From assembly GCA_900544395.1 (NCBI GenBank), contig UQVC01000035.1, forward strand, positions 1 through 23,990: 23,990 nt of DNA. The letters run 5' to 3'. This document shows, piece by piece, positions 14,737 through 21,823 of this stretch. Made by a program: the position numbers and the translations under genes. Within the stretch, counting starts at the first letter, position 1, and every line of letters starts with the position of its first letter. Origin of the DNA: an uncultured Ruminococcus sp. Lineage in GTDB: Bacteria > Bacillota > Clostridia > Lachnospirales > Lachnospiraceae. The notes beneath the pieces are model-generated. The model did not search any database. It was not told where the DNA came from and saw only the letters and a program-made list of their open reading frames with translations.

Positions 14737-15928
14737 GATTCGACTAATCTGTAAAAAAGAATTATCCAGGGTGATGACAGACCGAAAGATGTTGTTTTCC
14801 GTCTTTCTTCTGCCGGCAATTATCATGGTCGTGGTGATGAGTCTGATGACCAGCCTTTCGGAAAACATGATGGAGGATGTCAAATCTCATGCGCCCATCG
14901 TTTATCTGGAAAATGCACCGGAGGGTATCGAAGATTATCTGAAAGGATATTATGAAGAAATCGAGCTCCGTACGGTGGAGGATGAAGATCAAGTGACAGA
15001 AGAAATCCGCAGTGGAGATGCTGATTTGTGGGTCGCATTTCCGAATGATTTCCTGGAGGAAGTGGAAAGTTATGAGACCGGACATGAGATTCCTCAGATC
15101 AAAGCCTACTATAATCCATCAGAAGAGTACTCACAGGCTGCGTATGAAGGTGTGACAGGCGGATGCCTGGAGGCATATCGACAGGAACTTTTGGCGGAAC
15201 GTGTCGGGGATATGCAGTCATTGACGGTGTTTACCGTGAATTCAGACAATCCGGACATGGTGATCCAGGATGAGCAGAAAGCAGGCGGCAAAGCGCTGGG
15301 GATGATGCTTCCTTACTTTGTGACGATCCTTCTGTTTGCAGGAGCGATGGGAATCGGAACCGATATGGTAGCGGGAGAAAAGGAAAGAGGTACCATGGCA
15401 AGTATGCTGGTAGCTCCGATCAAACGGAGTTCCATCGTCCTTGGAAAAGTGTTTGCATTGATGATTATTTCCGGAATCAGTTCGATTGTATATGTTGCAG
15501 TCATGGTAGGATTTCTGCCGCAGATGATGAGCATGTATGGAAGTGGTGGAATGGAGCTGAGCCTTGGGATGGAACAGGTTGTAATGATGGCTCTTTTACT
15601 GATCGCCATTGCATTTTTGTATTCGGGGATCATCGTGCTGATCTCTGTATTTGCAAAAGATGTAAAGGAAGCAAACAGTTATATCATGCCGGTTTATATG
15701 CTGATCCTGATCCTGGGTATTGTGACCATGTTTACCACGCAGAAAGTAGAAGACTGGTATTATGCAGTGCCGGTATTTAATACGGCTTTGACACTGCAGG
15801 GAATTCTGACAGGAGAAGTCACGCTTGTGCAGTATGCTGTTACGCTGGCTGAGACTTTATTGCTGGGTGGTGTCCTGATCGCAGTGATCGCCAGAGCCTT
15901 TGAAAGCGAAAAAGTGATGGCAAAATAA
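14729..15928 (+). CDS. ABC-2 type transporter permease, NatB-like
   Basis: A 399-residue membrane protein. One helix near residues 22-41 (MLFSVFLLPAIIMVVVMSLM) is followed by a large, acidic extracytoplasmic domain to about residue 185. Five more helices follow (MLPYFVTILLFAGAMGIG, VFALMIISGISSIVYVAVMV and three others), the layout of ABC2_membrane_3 proteins. The cytoplasmic motif GEKERGTMASMLVAPIKRS after the second helix is the expected coupling helix. AGGCGGGGAGG lies just before the ATG. It overlaps the ATPase gene by 8 bases and is terminated by a strong hairpin. It is the membrane half of the NatA/NatB-like system. Confidence 0.88.
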   Translation: MSEIRLICKKELSRVMTDRKMLFSVFLLPAIIMVVVMSLMTSLSENMMEDVKSHAPIVYLENAPEGIEDYLKGYYEEIELRTVEDEDQVTEEIRSGDADLWVAFPNDFLEEVESYETGHEIPQIKAYYNPSEEYSQAAYEGVTGGCLEAYRQELLAERVGDMQSLTVFTVNSDNPDMVIQDEQKAGGKALGMMLPYFVTILLFAGAMGIGTDMVAGEKERGTMASMLVAPIKRSSIVLGKVFALMIISGISSIVYVAVMVGFLPQMMSMYGSGGMELSLGMEQVVMMALLLIAIAFLYSGIIVLISVFAKDVKEANSYIMPVYMLILILGIVTMFTTQKVEDWYYAVPVFNTALTLQGILTGEVTLVQYAVTLAETLLLGGVLIAVIARAFESEKVMAK

Positions 15929-15965
15929 TTAAAATCGAGACGGTGACATTTCACGAAGAGACAAT

Positions 15966-16015
15966 GCCTGCATATAGTAACAGTAAGAAAGCTGTTGCTG
16001 TGTGCAGGCGTTTTT
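15966..16015 (+). terminator. Strong intrinsic terminator after the NatA/NatB-like operon
   Basis: An 18-bp stem pairs 15966-15983 with 15992-16009, with three G-T pairs and no mismatches. It is followed by GTTTTTG. It also lies shortly upstream of the YlmC/YmxH gene and argues against any start for that gene before 16016. Confidence 0.85.
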
Positions 16016-16048
16016 GCAATGGCGGCATTCGGGAAGCGGGTGTGGGAT

Positions 16049-16303
16049 GTGAGACTGTGCGAACTCAGAGAGAAGGAAGTGATCAATATCTGTAACTGCA
16101 AGCGGCTTGGCTGCGTGGTGGATGTAGATATTGATATCTGTGATGGAAGGGTGCTGGCGATCATCATCCCGGTTCCCGGAAAGATCTGCGGGATCCTGGG
16201 AAGTGACGGGGAATATGTGATCCCGTTTGGCTGTATCAAAAAAATCGGTCCGGATATTATTTTAGTGGAAATCTGTGAAGAAAAGTTTTTGCAAAAGTAC
16301 TAG
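16049..16303 (+). CDS. YlmC/YmxH family sporulation protein (PRC-barrel)
   Basis: An 84-residue soluble protein. GTG 16049 was chosen because family members begin MRLCELREKEVINI. Earlier in-frame starts would run through the terminator at 15966-16015. The sequence shows the family core: REKEVINICNCKRLG, an acidic strand VVDVDIDICDG, then LGSDGEYVIPFGCIKKIGPDIILVEI. Members are small PRC-barrel proteins of endospore-forming Firmicutes, named for sporulation-associated expression, with unclear molecular function. The ribosome site (GTGGGAT-type) is poor. No vegetative promoter was seen in the short gap after the terminator, consistent with weak or sporulation-specific expression. The nrdR promoter overlaps its 3' end. 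Confidence 0.8.
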   Translation: MRLCELREKEVINICNCKRLGCVVDVDIDICDGRVLAIIIPVPGKICGILGSDGEYVIPFGCIKKIGPDIILVEICEEKFLQKY

Positions 16304-16317
16304 ATGTTGGGTATAAT
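16289..16317 (+). promoter_or_regulatory. Promoter of the nrdR-truA unit
   Basis: TTGCAA (16289-16294), 17 bases, and a perfect TATAAT (16312-16317). The -35 box lies inside the 3' end of the YlmC/YmxH gene. The -10 box ends 47 bases before the nrdR start. Confidence 0.7.
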
Positions 16318-16364
16318 GAGGAAAAAGCAAGTAAATGCAAAGGAAAAGAAAGGCGGAAACGAAT

Positions 16365-16814
16365 ATGAAATGTCCGTATTGTGGTCATCCGGATACGAGG
16401 GTGATCGATTCCAGACCGGCGGAGGACAACAATGCCATCCGCAGAAGAAGATCCTGTGACGAGTGTGGAAAGCGTTTTACAACGTATGAAAAAGTAGAGA
16501 CGATCCCTCTGATCGTGATCAAAAAGGATAACAACAGAGAGCAGTATGACAGAGCGAAGATTGAAGCAGGGGTTTTGCGGGCATGCTATAAGCGTCCGGT
16601 TTCGGCACAGCAGATTCAGCAGACCATCGATGACATTGAACTTCAGATTTTCAAAAGAGAAGACAAAGAGATCCCGAGCAAGAAAATCGGAGAAATTGTA
16701 ATGGATCGTCTGAAAGATCTGGATCCGGTTGCGTATGTCCGATTTGCGTCAGTGTACCGGGAGTTCAAAGATGTCAATACCTTTATGTCGGAACTGAAGA
16801 AAATTCTGGAGTAA
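16365..16814 (+). CDS. nrdR: Transcriptional repressor NrdR of ribonucleotide reductase genes
   Basis: A 149-residue cytosolic regulator of the usual length. ATG 16365 gives the family start MKCPYCGHPDTRVIDSR. A longer start at 16335 adds a non-conserved stretch. A zinc-ribbon is formed by Cys3, Cys6, Cys31 and Cys34. The rest is an ATP-cone domain (IPLIVIKKDNNREQYDRAKI onward in part, to about residue 139), which senses ATP/dATP. NrdR binds paired boxes upstream of nrd genes, none of which are in this window. The truA gene starts 6 bases downstream, so the two are probably co-transcribed. Confidence 0.95.
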   Translation: MKCPYCGHPDTRVIDSRPAEDNNAIRRRRSCDECGKRFTTYEKVETIPLIVIKKDNNREQYDRAKIEAGVLRACYKRPVSAQQIQQTIDDIELQIFKREDKEIPSKKIGEIVMDRLKDLDPVAYVRFASVYREFKDVNTFMSELKKILE

Positions 16815-16820
16815 TGGTGT

Positions 16821-17555
16821 ATGCGTACCTATAAACTGACTGTCGCTTACGATGGAAGCCGATATCAGGGGTGGCAGCGGCAGAGCAATACAGAAAAGAC
16901 TATTCAGGGACTTTTAGAGACTACGGTCTCTGAGGTGATTGGATATCCTGTGGAGGTTCAGGGATCCGGCCGTACGGATCGAGGGGTTCATGCAAAGGGA
17001 CAGACTGCCAGTGTGATCCTGCATGGTAAGATAGATGAGGATGCATTTTCAAATGAGATCAATACAAGGCTTCCATTGGATATTCGGGTTGTGAAGGTAC
17101 AGCTTGTGAAGAATGGATTTCATGCAAGGCTCAATGCAGTGGGGAAATGTTATGAATACTGGATCGATACACGGGAAAAGCCGGATGTTTTTATGAGAAA
17201 GTATACGTATCATTATCCGAAAGACCTGGATACAGAGGCGATGAAAAAAGCGGCAGAGTACCTGACCGGACGGTTTGATTTTGCGGCATTTACAGATAAA
17301 AAAGAGGAAAAGTCCACAATCCGCACAATTTATGCTATAATCGTGGAAGCACAGGGGGAGAAGCTTCGGATCGAGTACAGGGGAAGTGGTTTTATGTATC
17401 ACATGGTACGGATCCTGACGGGCACCCTGCTGGAAGTTGGGGATGGGAGACGAACGCCGGAATCGGTAAAAGCTGCACTGATAAGCAAAGACAGGGCAGA
17501 TGCCGGATTTCTTGCACCTGCAAGAGGGCTGACATTAAAAGAAGTATATTATTAG
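16821..17555 (+). CDS. truA: tRNA pseudouridine(38-40) synthase TruA
   Basis: A 244-residue enzyme that isomerises uridines 38-40 in the anticodon stem-loop of tRNAs. The start MRTYKLTVAYDGSRYQGWQRQ is typical. The catalytic aspartate is Asp53 in GSGRTDRGVHA. The C-terminal half has YRGSGFMYHMVRILTGTLLEVG, a strongly conserved TruA block. The ATG is 6 bases after the nrdR stop, with GGAG just inside the end of nrdR, so the two are coupled. Confidence 0.95.
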   Translation: MRTYKLTVAYDGSRYQGWQRQSNTEKTIQGLLETTVSEVIGYPVEVQGSGRTDRGVHAKGQTASVILHGKIDEDAFSNEINTRLPLDIRVVKVQLVKNGFHARLNAVGKCYEYWIDTREKPDVFMRKYTYHYPKDLDTEAMKKAAEYLTGRFDFAAFTDKKEEKSTIRTIYAIIVEAQGEKLRIEYRGSGFMYHMVRILTGTLLEVGDGRRTPESVKAALISKDRADAGFLAPARGLTLKEVYY

Positions 17556-17560
17556 ATTTT

Positions 17561-17592
17561 GGGGCGGATACGAGAGTAGACTGTCCCTTTTT
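17561..17592 (+). terminator. Possible weak terminator between truA and exodeoxyribonuclease III
   Basis: GGGGCGG (17561-17567) can pair with CTGTCCC (17581-17587) with two G-T pairs. Five T follow. The 7-bp stem and 13-base loop make it weak. If it does not terminate, truA and the downstream genes share a transcript. Confidence 0.4.
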
Positions 17593-17619
17593 GGATTTTT
17601 ACAAAGACAGGAGGAAGTT

Positions 17620-18372
17620 ATGAAACTGATATCGTGGAATGTAAATGGAATCCGCGCCTGTGTGCAGAAAGGGTTTTTAGAATTTTTTCAGGAATCGGAT
17701 GCGGATATTTTCTGTCTGCAGGAGACAAAGCTGCAGGCAGGACAGATCGACCTGGATCTGCCCGGATATGAGCAGTATTGGAATTATGCAGTAAAAAAAG
17801 GCTATTCCGGGACTGCGGTATTTACCAGAAAGAAGCCGTTAGATGTGATCTATGGGATTGGGATAGAAGAACACGATCAGGAAGGTCGTGTGATCACACT
17901 GGAATTTGAAGAATTTTATTTTGTGACAGTGTATACACCAAATTCCCAGAATGAACTTGCAAGACTGGATTACCGGATGAAATGGGAAACGGATTTTCTG
18001 GCATATTTAAAGATACTGGAAGAGAAGAAACCGGTGATCTTTTGCGGAGATCTGAATGTGGCGCACAAGGAGATTGACTTGAAGAACCCGAAGACAAACC
18101 GAAAAAATGCAGGATTTACGGATGAGGAAAGAGGCAAATTTACAGAACTTCTGGATGCCGGATTTATTGACACGTTCCGTTATTTCTATCCGGATCAGGA
18201 GGGGATTTATTCCTGGTGGTCTTATCGGTTCAGTGCCAGGGCAAAGAATGCAGGATGGAGAATTGACTACTTTTGTGTTTCTGAATGTTTAAAAGACCGG
18301 CTTGCTGACGCAAAGATCCTGACAGATGTTATGGGATCCGATCATTGTCCGATCGAGCTGGATTTAAAATAA
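17620..18372 (+). CDS. xth: Exodeoxyribonuclease III (AP endonuclease, ExoA/Xth family)
   Basis: A 250-residue DNA-repair enzyme that cuts at abasic sites and removes blocked 3' ends. The catalytic set is complete: SWNVNGIR (5-12), Glu35 in LQETK, Tyr105 in VYTPNSQ, Asp144 and Asn146 in GDLNVAH, the NAGWRIDYF loop, and the final Asp241-His242 in GSDHCPI. AGGAGG lies 7 bases before the ATG. The next gene starts 17 bases after its stop, so this is probably the first gene of an operon with the COG0523 pair and the sugar kinase. Confidence 0.95.
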   Translation: MKLISWNVNGIRACVQKGFLEFFQESDADIFCLQETKLQAGQIDLDLPGYEQYWNYAVKKGYSGTAVFTRKKPLDVIYGIGIEEHDQEGRVITLEFEEFYFVTVYTPNSQNELARLDYRMKWETDFLAYLKILEEKKPVIFCGDLNVAHKEIDLKNPKTNRKNAGFTDEERGKFTELLDAGFIDTFRYFYPDQEGIYSWWSYRFSARAKNAGWRIDYFCVSECLKDRLADAKILTDVMGSDHCPIELDLK

Positions 18373-18389
18373 AAAAGGAGAGATATGAC

Positions 18390-19481
18390 ATGACAAAAAT
18401 TGACATTATTTCCGGATTTTTAGGAGCCGGAAAAACAACATTTATTAAAAAAATGCTCAAAGAGGCATTTTCAGGAGAGCAGGTTGTGCTCATCGAAAAT
18501 GAATTTGGAGAAATCGGCATTGACGGCGGATTCTTGAAAGAAGCAGGAATCGAGATCCGTGAGATGAATTCCGGATGTATCTGCTGTTCCCTGGTAGGAG
18601 ATTTTGGAAAATCTTTAAAAGAAGTTGTGGATACGTATCATCCGGACCGGATTCTGATCGAGCCATCCGGTGTGGGAAAACTTTCTGATGTGATCAAAGC
18701 CGTACAAGATGTGCAGGATGAGATCGAAGCAGAACTGAACAGTTTTACGACAGTTGTTGACGTGACAAAGTGCAAATTATATAAGAAGAATTTCGGGGAA
18801 TTTTTCAGCAACCAGATCGAGTATGCCGGTGCTATTATTTTAAGCCGTACCGATAAGGCAAAGGCAGAAAAAGTGGAAGAAAGTGTTGCACTTCTGCGTG
18901 AACTGAATGAAAAGGCGCCGATCATTACCACTCCGATCGAGCAGCTGTCAGGAGAAAAGTTGCTGGAGACAATGGAACACAGTCAGTCATTGGAGGAAGA
19001 ACTGCTTTCGGAAGAAGAGATCTGCCCGGAATGTGGACATGTTCACGAACATCATGACCATCATCACCATCATGAGGAACACGAGCACCATGAACATCAC
19101 CATCACCACCATGAAGAACATGAGCATCATCACGATGGAGAGTGCGGCTGTGGCTGCGAACATGACCACCACCATGGAGAGCATGACCATCATCATGCAG
19201 ACGAAGTGTTTACAAGCTGGGGACGGGAGACGATTAAAACTTATACAAAAGAAGAAATCAGCAGTATTTTAAAAACATTGGAAGAAGATGGCACCTATGG
19301 AACTGTATTGCGTGCGAAAGGTATGGTTGCAGGAGAGCAGGGAGAGTGGATTTATTTCGATATGGTGCCGCAGGAGCATGAAGTCAGAAGTGGGGCAGCA
19401 GAATATACAGGAAGAATCTGTGTGATCGGTTCTCAATTAGAGGAAGAGAAGCTGGAAGAATTATTTGGGCTGAAAAAATAA
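18390..19481 (+). CDS. COG0523/CobW-family GTPase with His-rich metal-binding loop
   Basis: A 363-residue cytosolic protein. ATG 18390 was chosen because GGAG lies 9 bases upstream and the family begins TKIDIISGFLGAGKT. Residues 9-16 are Walker A (GFLGAGKT). Residues 63-66 are the CxCC motif (SGCICC), a metal site diagnostic of COG0523 metallochaperones. IEPSG (90-94) and SRTDKA (in place of NKxD) complete the GTPase domain. Residues 212-269 hold 30 His and 5 Cys (CPEC, then His-rich repeats, then CGCGC). A CobW_C domain (VFTSWGRETIK onward) follows. The family inserts Zn, Co or other metals into client proteins using GTP. No Zur operator was recognised nearby. The next gene, 24 bases downstream, encodes a second, degenerate relative fused to another domain. 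Confidence 0.9.
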   Translation: MTKIDIISGFLGAGKTTFIKKMLKEAFSGEQVVLIENEFGEIGIDGGFLKEAGIEIREMNSGCICCSLVGDFGKSLKEVVDTYHPDRILIEPSGVGKLSDVIKAVQDVQDEIEAELNSFTTVVDVTKCKLYKKNFGEFFSNQIEYAGAIILSRTDKAKAEKVEESVALLRELNEKAPIITTPIEQLSGEKLLETMEHSQSLEEELLSEEEICPECGHVHEHHDHHHHHEEHEHHEHHHHHHEEHEHHHDGECGCGCEHDHHHGEHDHHHADEVFTSWGRETIKTYTKEEISSILKTLEEDGTYGTVLRAKGMVAGEQGEWIYFDMVPQEHEVRSGAAEYTGRICVIGSQLEEEKLEELFGLKK

Positions 19482-19505
19482 AAATAACGGACAGGAGAGA
19501 GGACA

Positions 19506-20453
19506 ATGAATGAACCAGAAGTAATGGTCTATCTGATGACCGGATTTTTGGACAGTGGAAAATCTCAGTTTTTGAAATTTACGCTGACACAGGACTATTT
19601 TCAGATTGATGGAACGACACTTTTGATCCTCTGCGAAGAGGGGGAAGAAGAATTTGATGTTCTGGAAATGGCAAAACATGGTGTGAAGATCATCAAAATA
19701 GAAGATCAGGAAGAATTGACAGAAGCGTTTTTAAATGAATTAAATGAGAAGTATTCGCCGGAACGGGTTGTCATCGAATATAATGGAATGTGGAAAGTCA
19801 GTGATTTTGAGGCAATGCAGCTTCCAAACGGCTGGGGTATTGAGCAAAAATTGACAACGGTAGATGCCAGTACCTTTCAGATGTATCTGAACAATTTAAA
19901 GCCGCTGTTTGTAGAAATGGTACGAGGTGCAGAACTGGTGCTGTTTAACCGCTGCACAGAGGTTGAGCCGCTGGCGGGGTACAGAAGAAGTGTAAAAGTA
20001 GTCAGCCCGCAGGCAGAGGTTATTTTTGAGGATGAAAACGGTGAGATTGAGGATATTTTTGGAGATCATGTACCCTATGATCTGGAAGCACCTGTGATTG
20101 AGATCCCGAGGGAAGATTATGGGATCTGGTATGTGGATGTAATGGAAAATCCCGACAGATATAAGGGCAAAGTGATTGAATTTACGGCAAAGGTATTAAA
20201 GCCGAAAGGATTTCCGTCAAAAGTCTTCCTTCCGGGAAGAATGGCAATGACGTGCTGTGCAGACGATACTACATTTTTAGGCTATATCTGTAAGAGTGCA
20301 TATGCTCCGAAGCTCCAGGCAGGACAATGGGTAAAAGTGCGTGCGAAAGTGCAGTATGGACATGTGTCAATTTACAAAGGAGTTGGTCCGATCCTGGAGG
20401 CAGAATATATCGAAGAGGCAGAGCCGATTGAAGAATTGGTTTATTTCAACTAA
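19506..20453 (+). CDS. Degenerate CobW-like GTPase fused to a DUF1980/YcgQ-like C-terminal domain
   Basis: A 315-residue soluble protein. Residues about 8-185 resemble a COG0523 GTPase: the P-loop is GFLDSGKSQ (13-21) and the overall strand order matches the upstream neighbour. The CxCC motif is missing, EPSG is replaced by EYNGMWK (91-97), and the base-specificity position is FNRCTE rather than NKxD/SRTD. Its GTPase may be weak or altered. Residues about 205-315 (WYVDVMENPDRYKGKVIEF, then GRMAMTCCADDTTFLGYICK) resemble the soluble C-terminal domain of YcgQ/DUF1980 (TIGR03943) proteins as I recall them, including a conserved CC pair (Cys250, Cys251) and Cys262. YcgQ-YcgR genes are often in zinc regulons, so the fusion suggests a metal role. 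A ribosome site AGGAGAGAGG precedes the ATG. Confidence 0.7.
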   Translation: MNEPEVMVYLMTGFLDSGKSQFLKFTLTQDYFQIDGTTLLILCEEGEEEFDVLEMAKHGVKIIKIEDQEELTEAFLNELNEKYSPERVVIEYNGMWKVSDFEAMQLPNGWGIEQKLTTVDASTFQMYLNNLKPLFVEMVRGAELVLFNRCTEVEPLAGYRRSVKVVSPQAEVIFEDENGEIEDIFGDHVPYDLEAPVIEIPREDYGIWYVDVMENPDRYKGKVIEFTAKVLKPKGFPSKVFLPGRMAMTCCADDTTFLGYICKSAYAPKLQAGQWVKVRAKVQYGHVSIYKGVGPILEAEYIEEAEPIEELVYFN

Positions 20454-20469
20454 AAGTGAGGGAGAGCGT

Positions 20470-21429
20470 ATGGAAAAGAAATTTGATGTAATCGCAATGG
20501 GAGAACTTTTGATTGATTTTACAATGAATGGGCAGAGTGAGCAGGGAAACAATCTGTTCGAGGCCTGCCCGGGCGGCGCTCCCTGCAATGTTCTGGCAAT
20601 GCTGAATAAATTGGGAAAGAAGACAGCATTTCTTGGAAAAGTAGGAAATGATCAATTTGGAAAATTGCTGCGGGAGACGATCTGCAATGTTGGGATTGAT
20701 GCCTCTCACCTTCTGACAGATGATGAGGTGAATACCACACTTGCATTTGTACATACTTTTCCAGATGGAGATCGGGAGTTTTCGTTTTATCGAAACCCGG
20801 GAGCGGATATGATGCTTTGTGAAGAGGAAGTGGATGAGGAGTTTATCCATCAGGCGAGACTGTTCCATTTCGGTACGCTTTCCATGACCCATGAGGAAGT
20901 CAGAAAGGCAACAAAAAAAGCGTTGAAAGCGGCAAAAGACAATGGGCTTTTGATATCGTTTGATCCCAATCTGCGCCCGCCGCTTTGGAGTTCCCTGGAA
21001 CTGGCAAAGGAACAGATGGAATATGGTTTCCGATATTGTGATATTTTGAAGATTTCGGACAATGAGATTCAGTTTGTATCCGGGAAAGAAGATTATGAGG
21101 AAGGAATCCGTTATCTTCAGGAAAAATACCAGATTCCGTTGATCCTTCTGACGATGGGAAAAGACGGAAGTCGGGCGTACTACAAAGAGATGCGTGTGGA
21201 AAGAGCTGGAAAAACGGTGAAAGCGATTGAGACGACCGGGGCTGGTGATACGTTCTGCGGAAGTTCTTTGAATTATATTTTAGAGCATGATTTTGAAAAT
21301 CTGACAGAAGAACAGCTTGGAGAAATGCTCACATTTGCAAATGCGGCAGCGGCTCTGATCACAACGAGAAAAGGTGCGATCCGTTCTATGCCGGAGAAAG
21401 AAGAAGTGCTGGAATTCCTGCAAAAATAA
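20470..21429 (+). CDS. PfkB-family carbohydrate kinase (fructokinase-like)
   Basis: A 319-residue cytosolic ribokinase-fold kinase. ATG 20470 is preceded by GAGGGAG. An earlier in-frame ATG at 20341 lies within the previous gene and is rejected. PfkB signature 1 is GGAPCNVLAMLNKLG near residues 35-49. Signature 2 is TTGAGDTFCG, with the catalytic base Asp260. The sequence FLGKVGNDQFGK and the acceptor-site pattern FSFYRNPGADMML resemble fructokinases, but specificity for fructose is an inference. It is the last gene of the probable xth-COG0523-COG0523-pfkB operon. The HPr-like gene follows 73 bases later. Confidence 0.88.
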   Translation: MEKKFDVIAMGELLIDFTMNGQSEQGNNLFEACPGGAPCNVLAMLNKLGKKTAFLGKVGNDQFGKLLRETICNVGIDASHLLTDDEVNTTLAFVHTFPDGDREFSFYRNPGADMMLCEEEVDEEFIHQARLFHFGTLSMTHEEVRKATKKALKAAKDNGLLISFDPNLRPPLWSSLELAKEQMEYGFRYCDILKISDNEIQFVSGKEDYEEGIRYLQEKYQIPLILLTMGKDGSRAYYKEMRVERAGKTVKAIETTGAGDTFCGSSLNYILEHDFENLTEEQLGEMLTFANAAAALITTRKGAIRSMPEKEEVLEFLQK

Positions 21430-21502
21430 AAAACTGCTTTCTTTTTCTATATAAATAGTGTACAATGAACCGCAGTACGTGAAAATATAGGAGGAATATA
21501 CA

Positions 21503-21745
21503 ATGCCGGAAGCAGTTGCAGAAGAATTGTGTGTGAAATTTCAAGATCTCGGTGAAATTCAGGAATTTGCGCAGAGAGTCAATCAGTTTCATGGAGATGT
21601 AGATCTGAAACAGGGAAGAATTACGATTGATGCAAAATCACTTCTTGGAATTTGCAGTATGGATATAGAGGAAGAGATGGAGTTGCAGGTATTCAACGGA
21701 GATCAGGAAGAATTAAAAGAACTGATCGAGAAATTTCTGGTTTAA
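21503..21745 (+). CDS. HPr-like protein lacking the phospho-histidine
   Basis: An 80-residue protein. Its second half, AKSLLGICSMDIEEEMELQV, matches the HPr fold around the regulatory Ser46, and the serine here is also residue 46. The first half lacks the active-site GIHARPA. Around residue 15 it reads KFQDLGEIQEF, with no histidine. It cannot relay phosphate in the sugar phosphotransferase system, but could be phosphorylated by an HPr kinase on Ser46, as Crh is in Bacillus. AGGAGG lies 8 bases before the ATG. A possible -10 box TACAAT at 21461-21466 has no good -35. The gene follows a sugar kinase, which fits a carbon-control role, though this is an inference. A terminator follows. Confidence 0.75.
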   Translation: MPEAVAEELCVKFQDLGEIQEFAQRVNQFHGDVDLKQGRITIDAKSLLGICSMDIEEEMELQVFNGDQEELKELIEKFLV

Positions 21746-21767
21746 ATGAGGCACACATCGATCACAT

Positions 21768-21804
21768 AAGGGTATTTTCCAGGCAATGGAGGATACCCTT
21801 TTTT
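21768..21804 (+). terminator. Intrinsic terminator between the HPr-like gene and dapF
   Basis: AAGGGTAT (21768-21775) pairs with ATACCCTT (21793-21800), with an inner TCC/GGA stem. T-richness continues to 21806. It ends 18 bases before the dapF start, so no promoter can fit between them. dapF must be transcribed through it or depends on read-through. Confidence 0.75.
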
Positions 21805-21823
21805 AGAAAAAGGAGAAGCAAAC

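Noticed and set aside
19030..19200. CRISPR- or tandem-repeat-like pattern of cat/cac triplets
   Set aside because: The repeat is the codon pattern of the histidine-rich loop in the COG0523 protein and is in frame throughout. There are no uniform repeats or spacers.
21746..21769. Seven-codon peptide (MRHTSIT) just before the dapF terminator, as an attenuation peptide
   Set aside because: There is no ribosome site, no lysine codons and no repeated codon. It is likely chance, though the terminator itself is reported.
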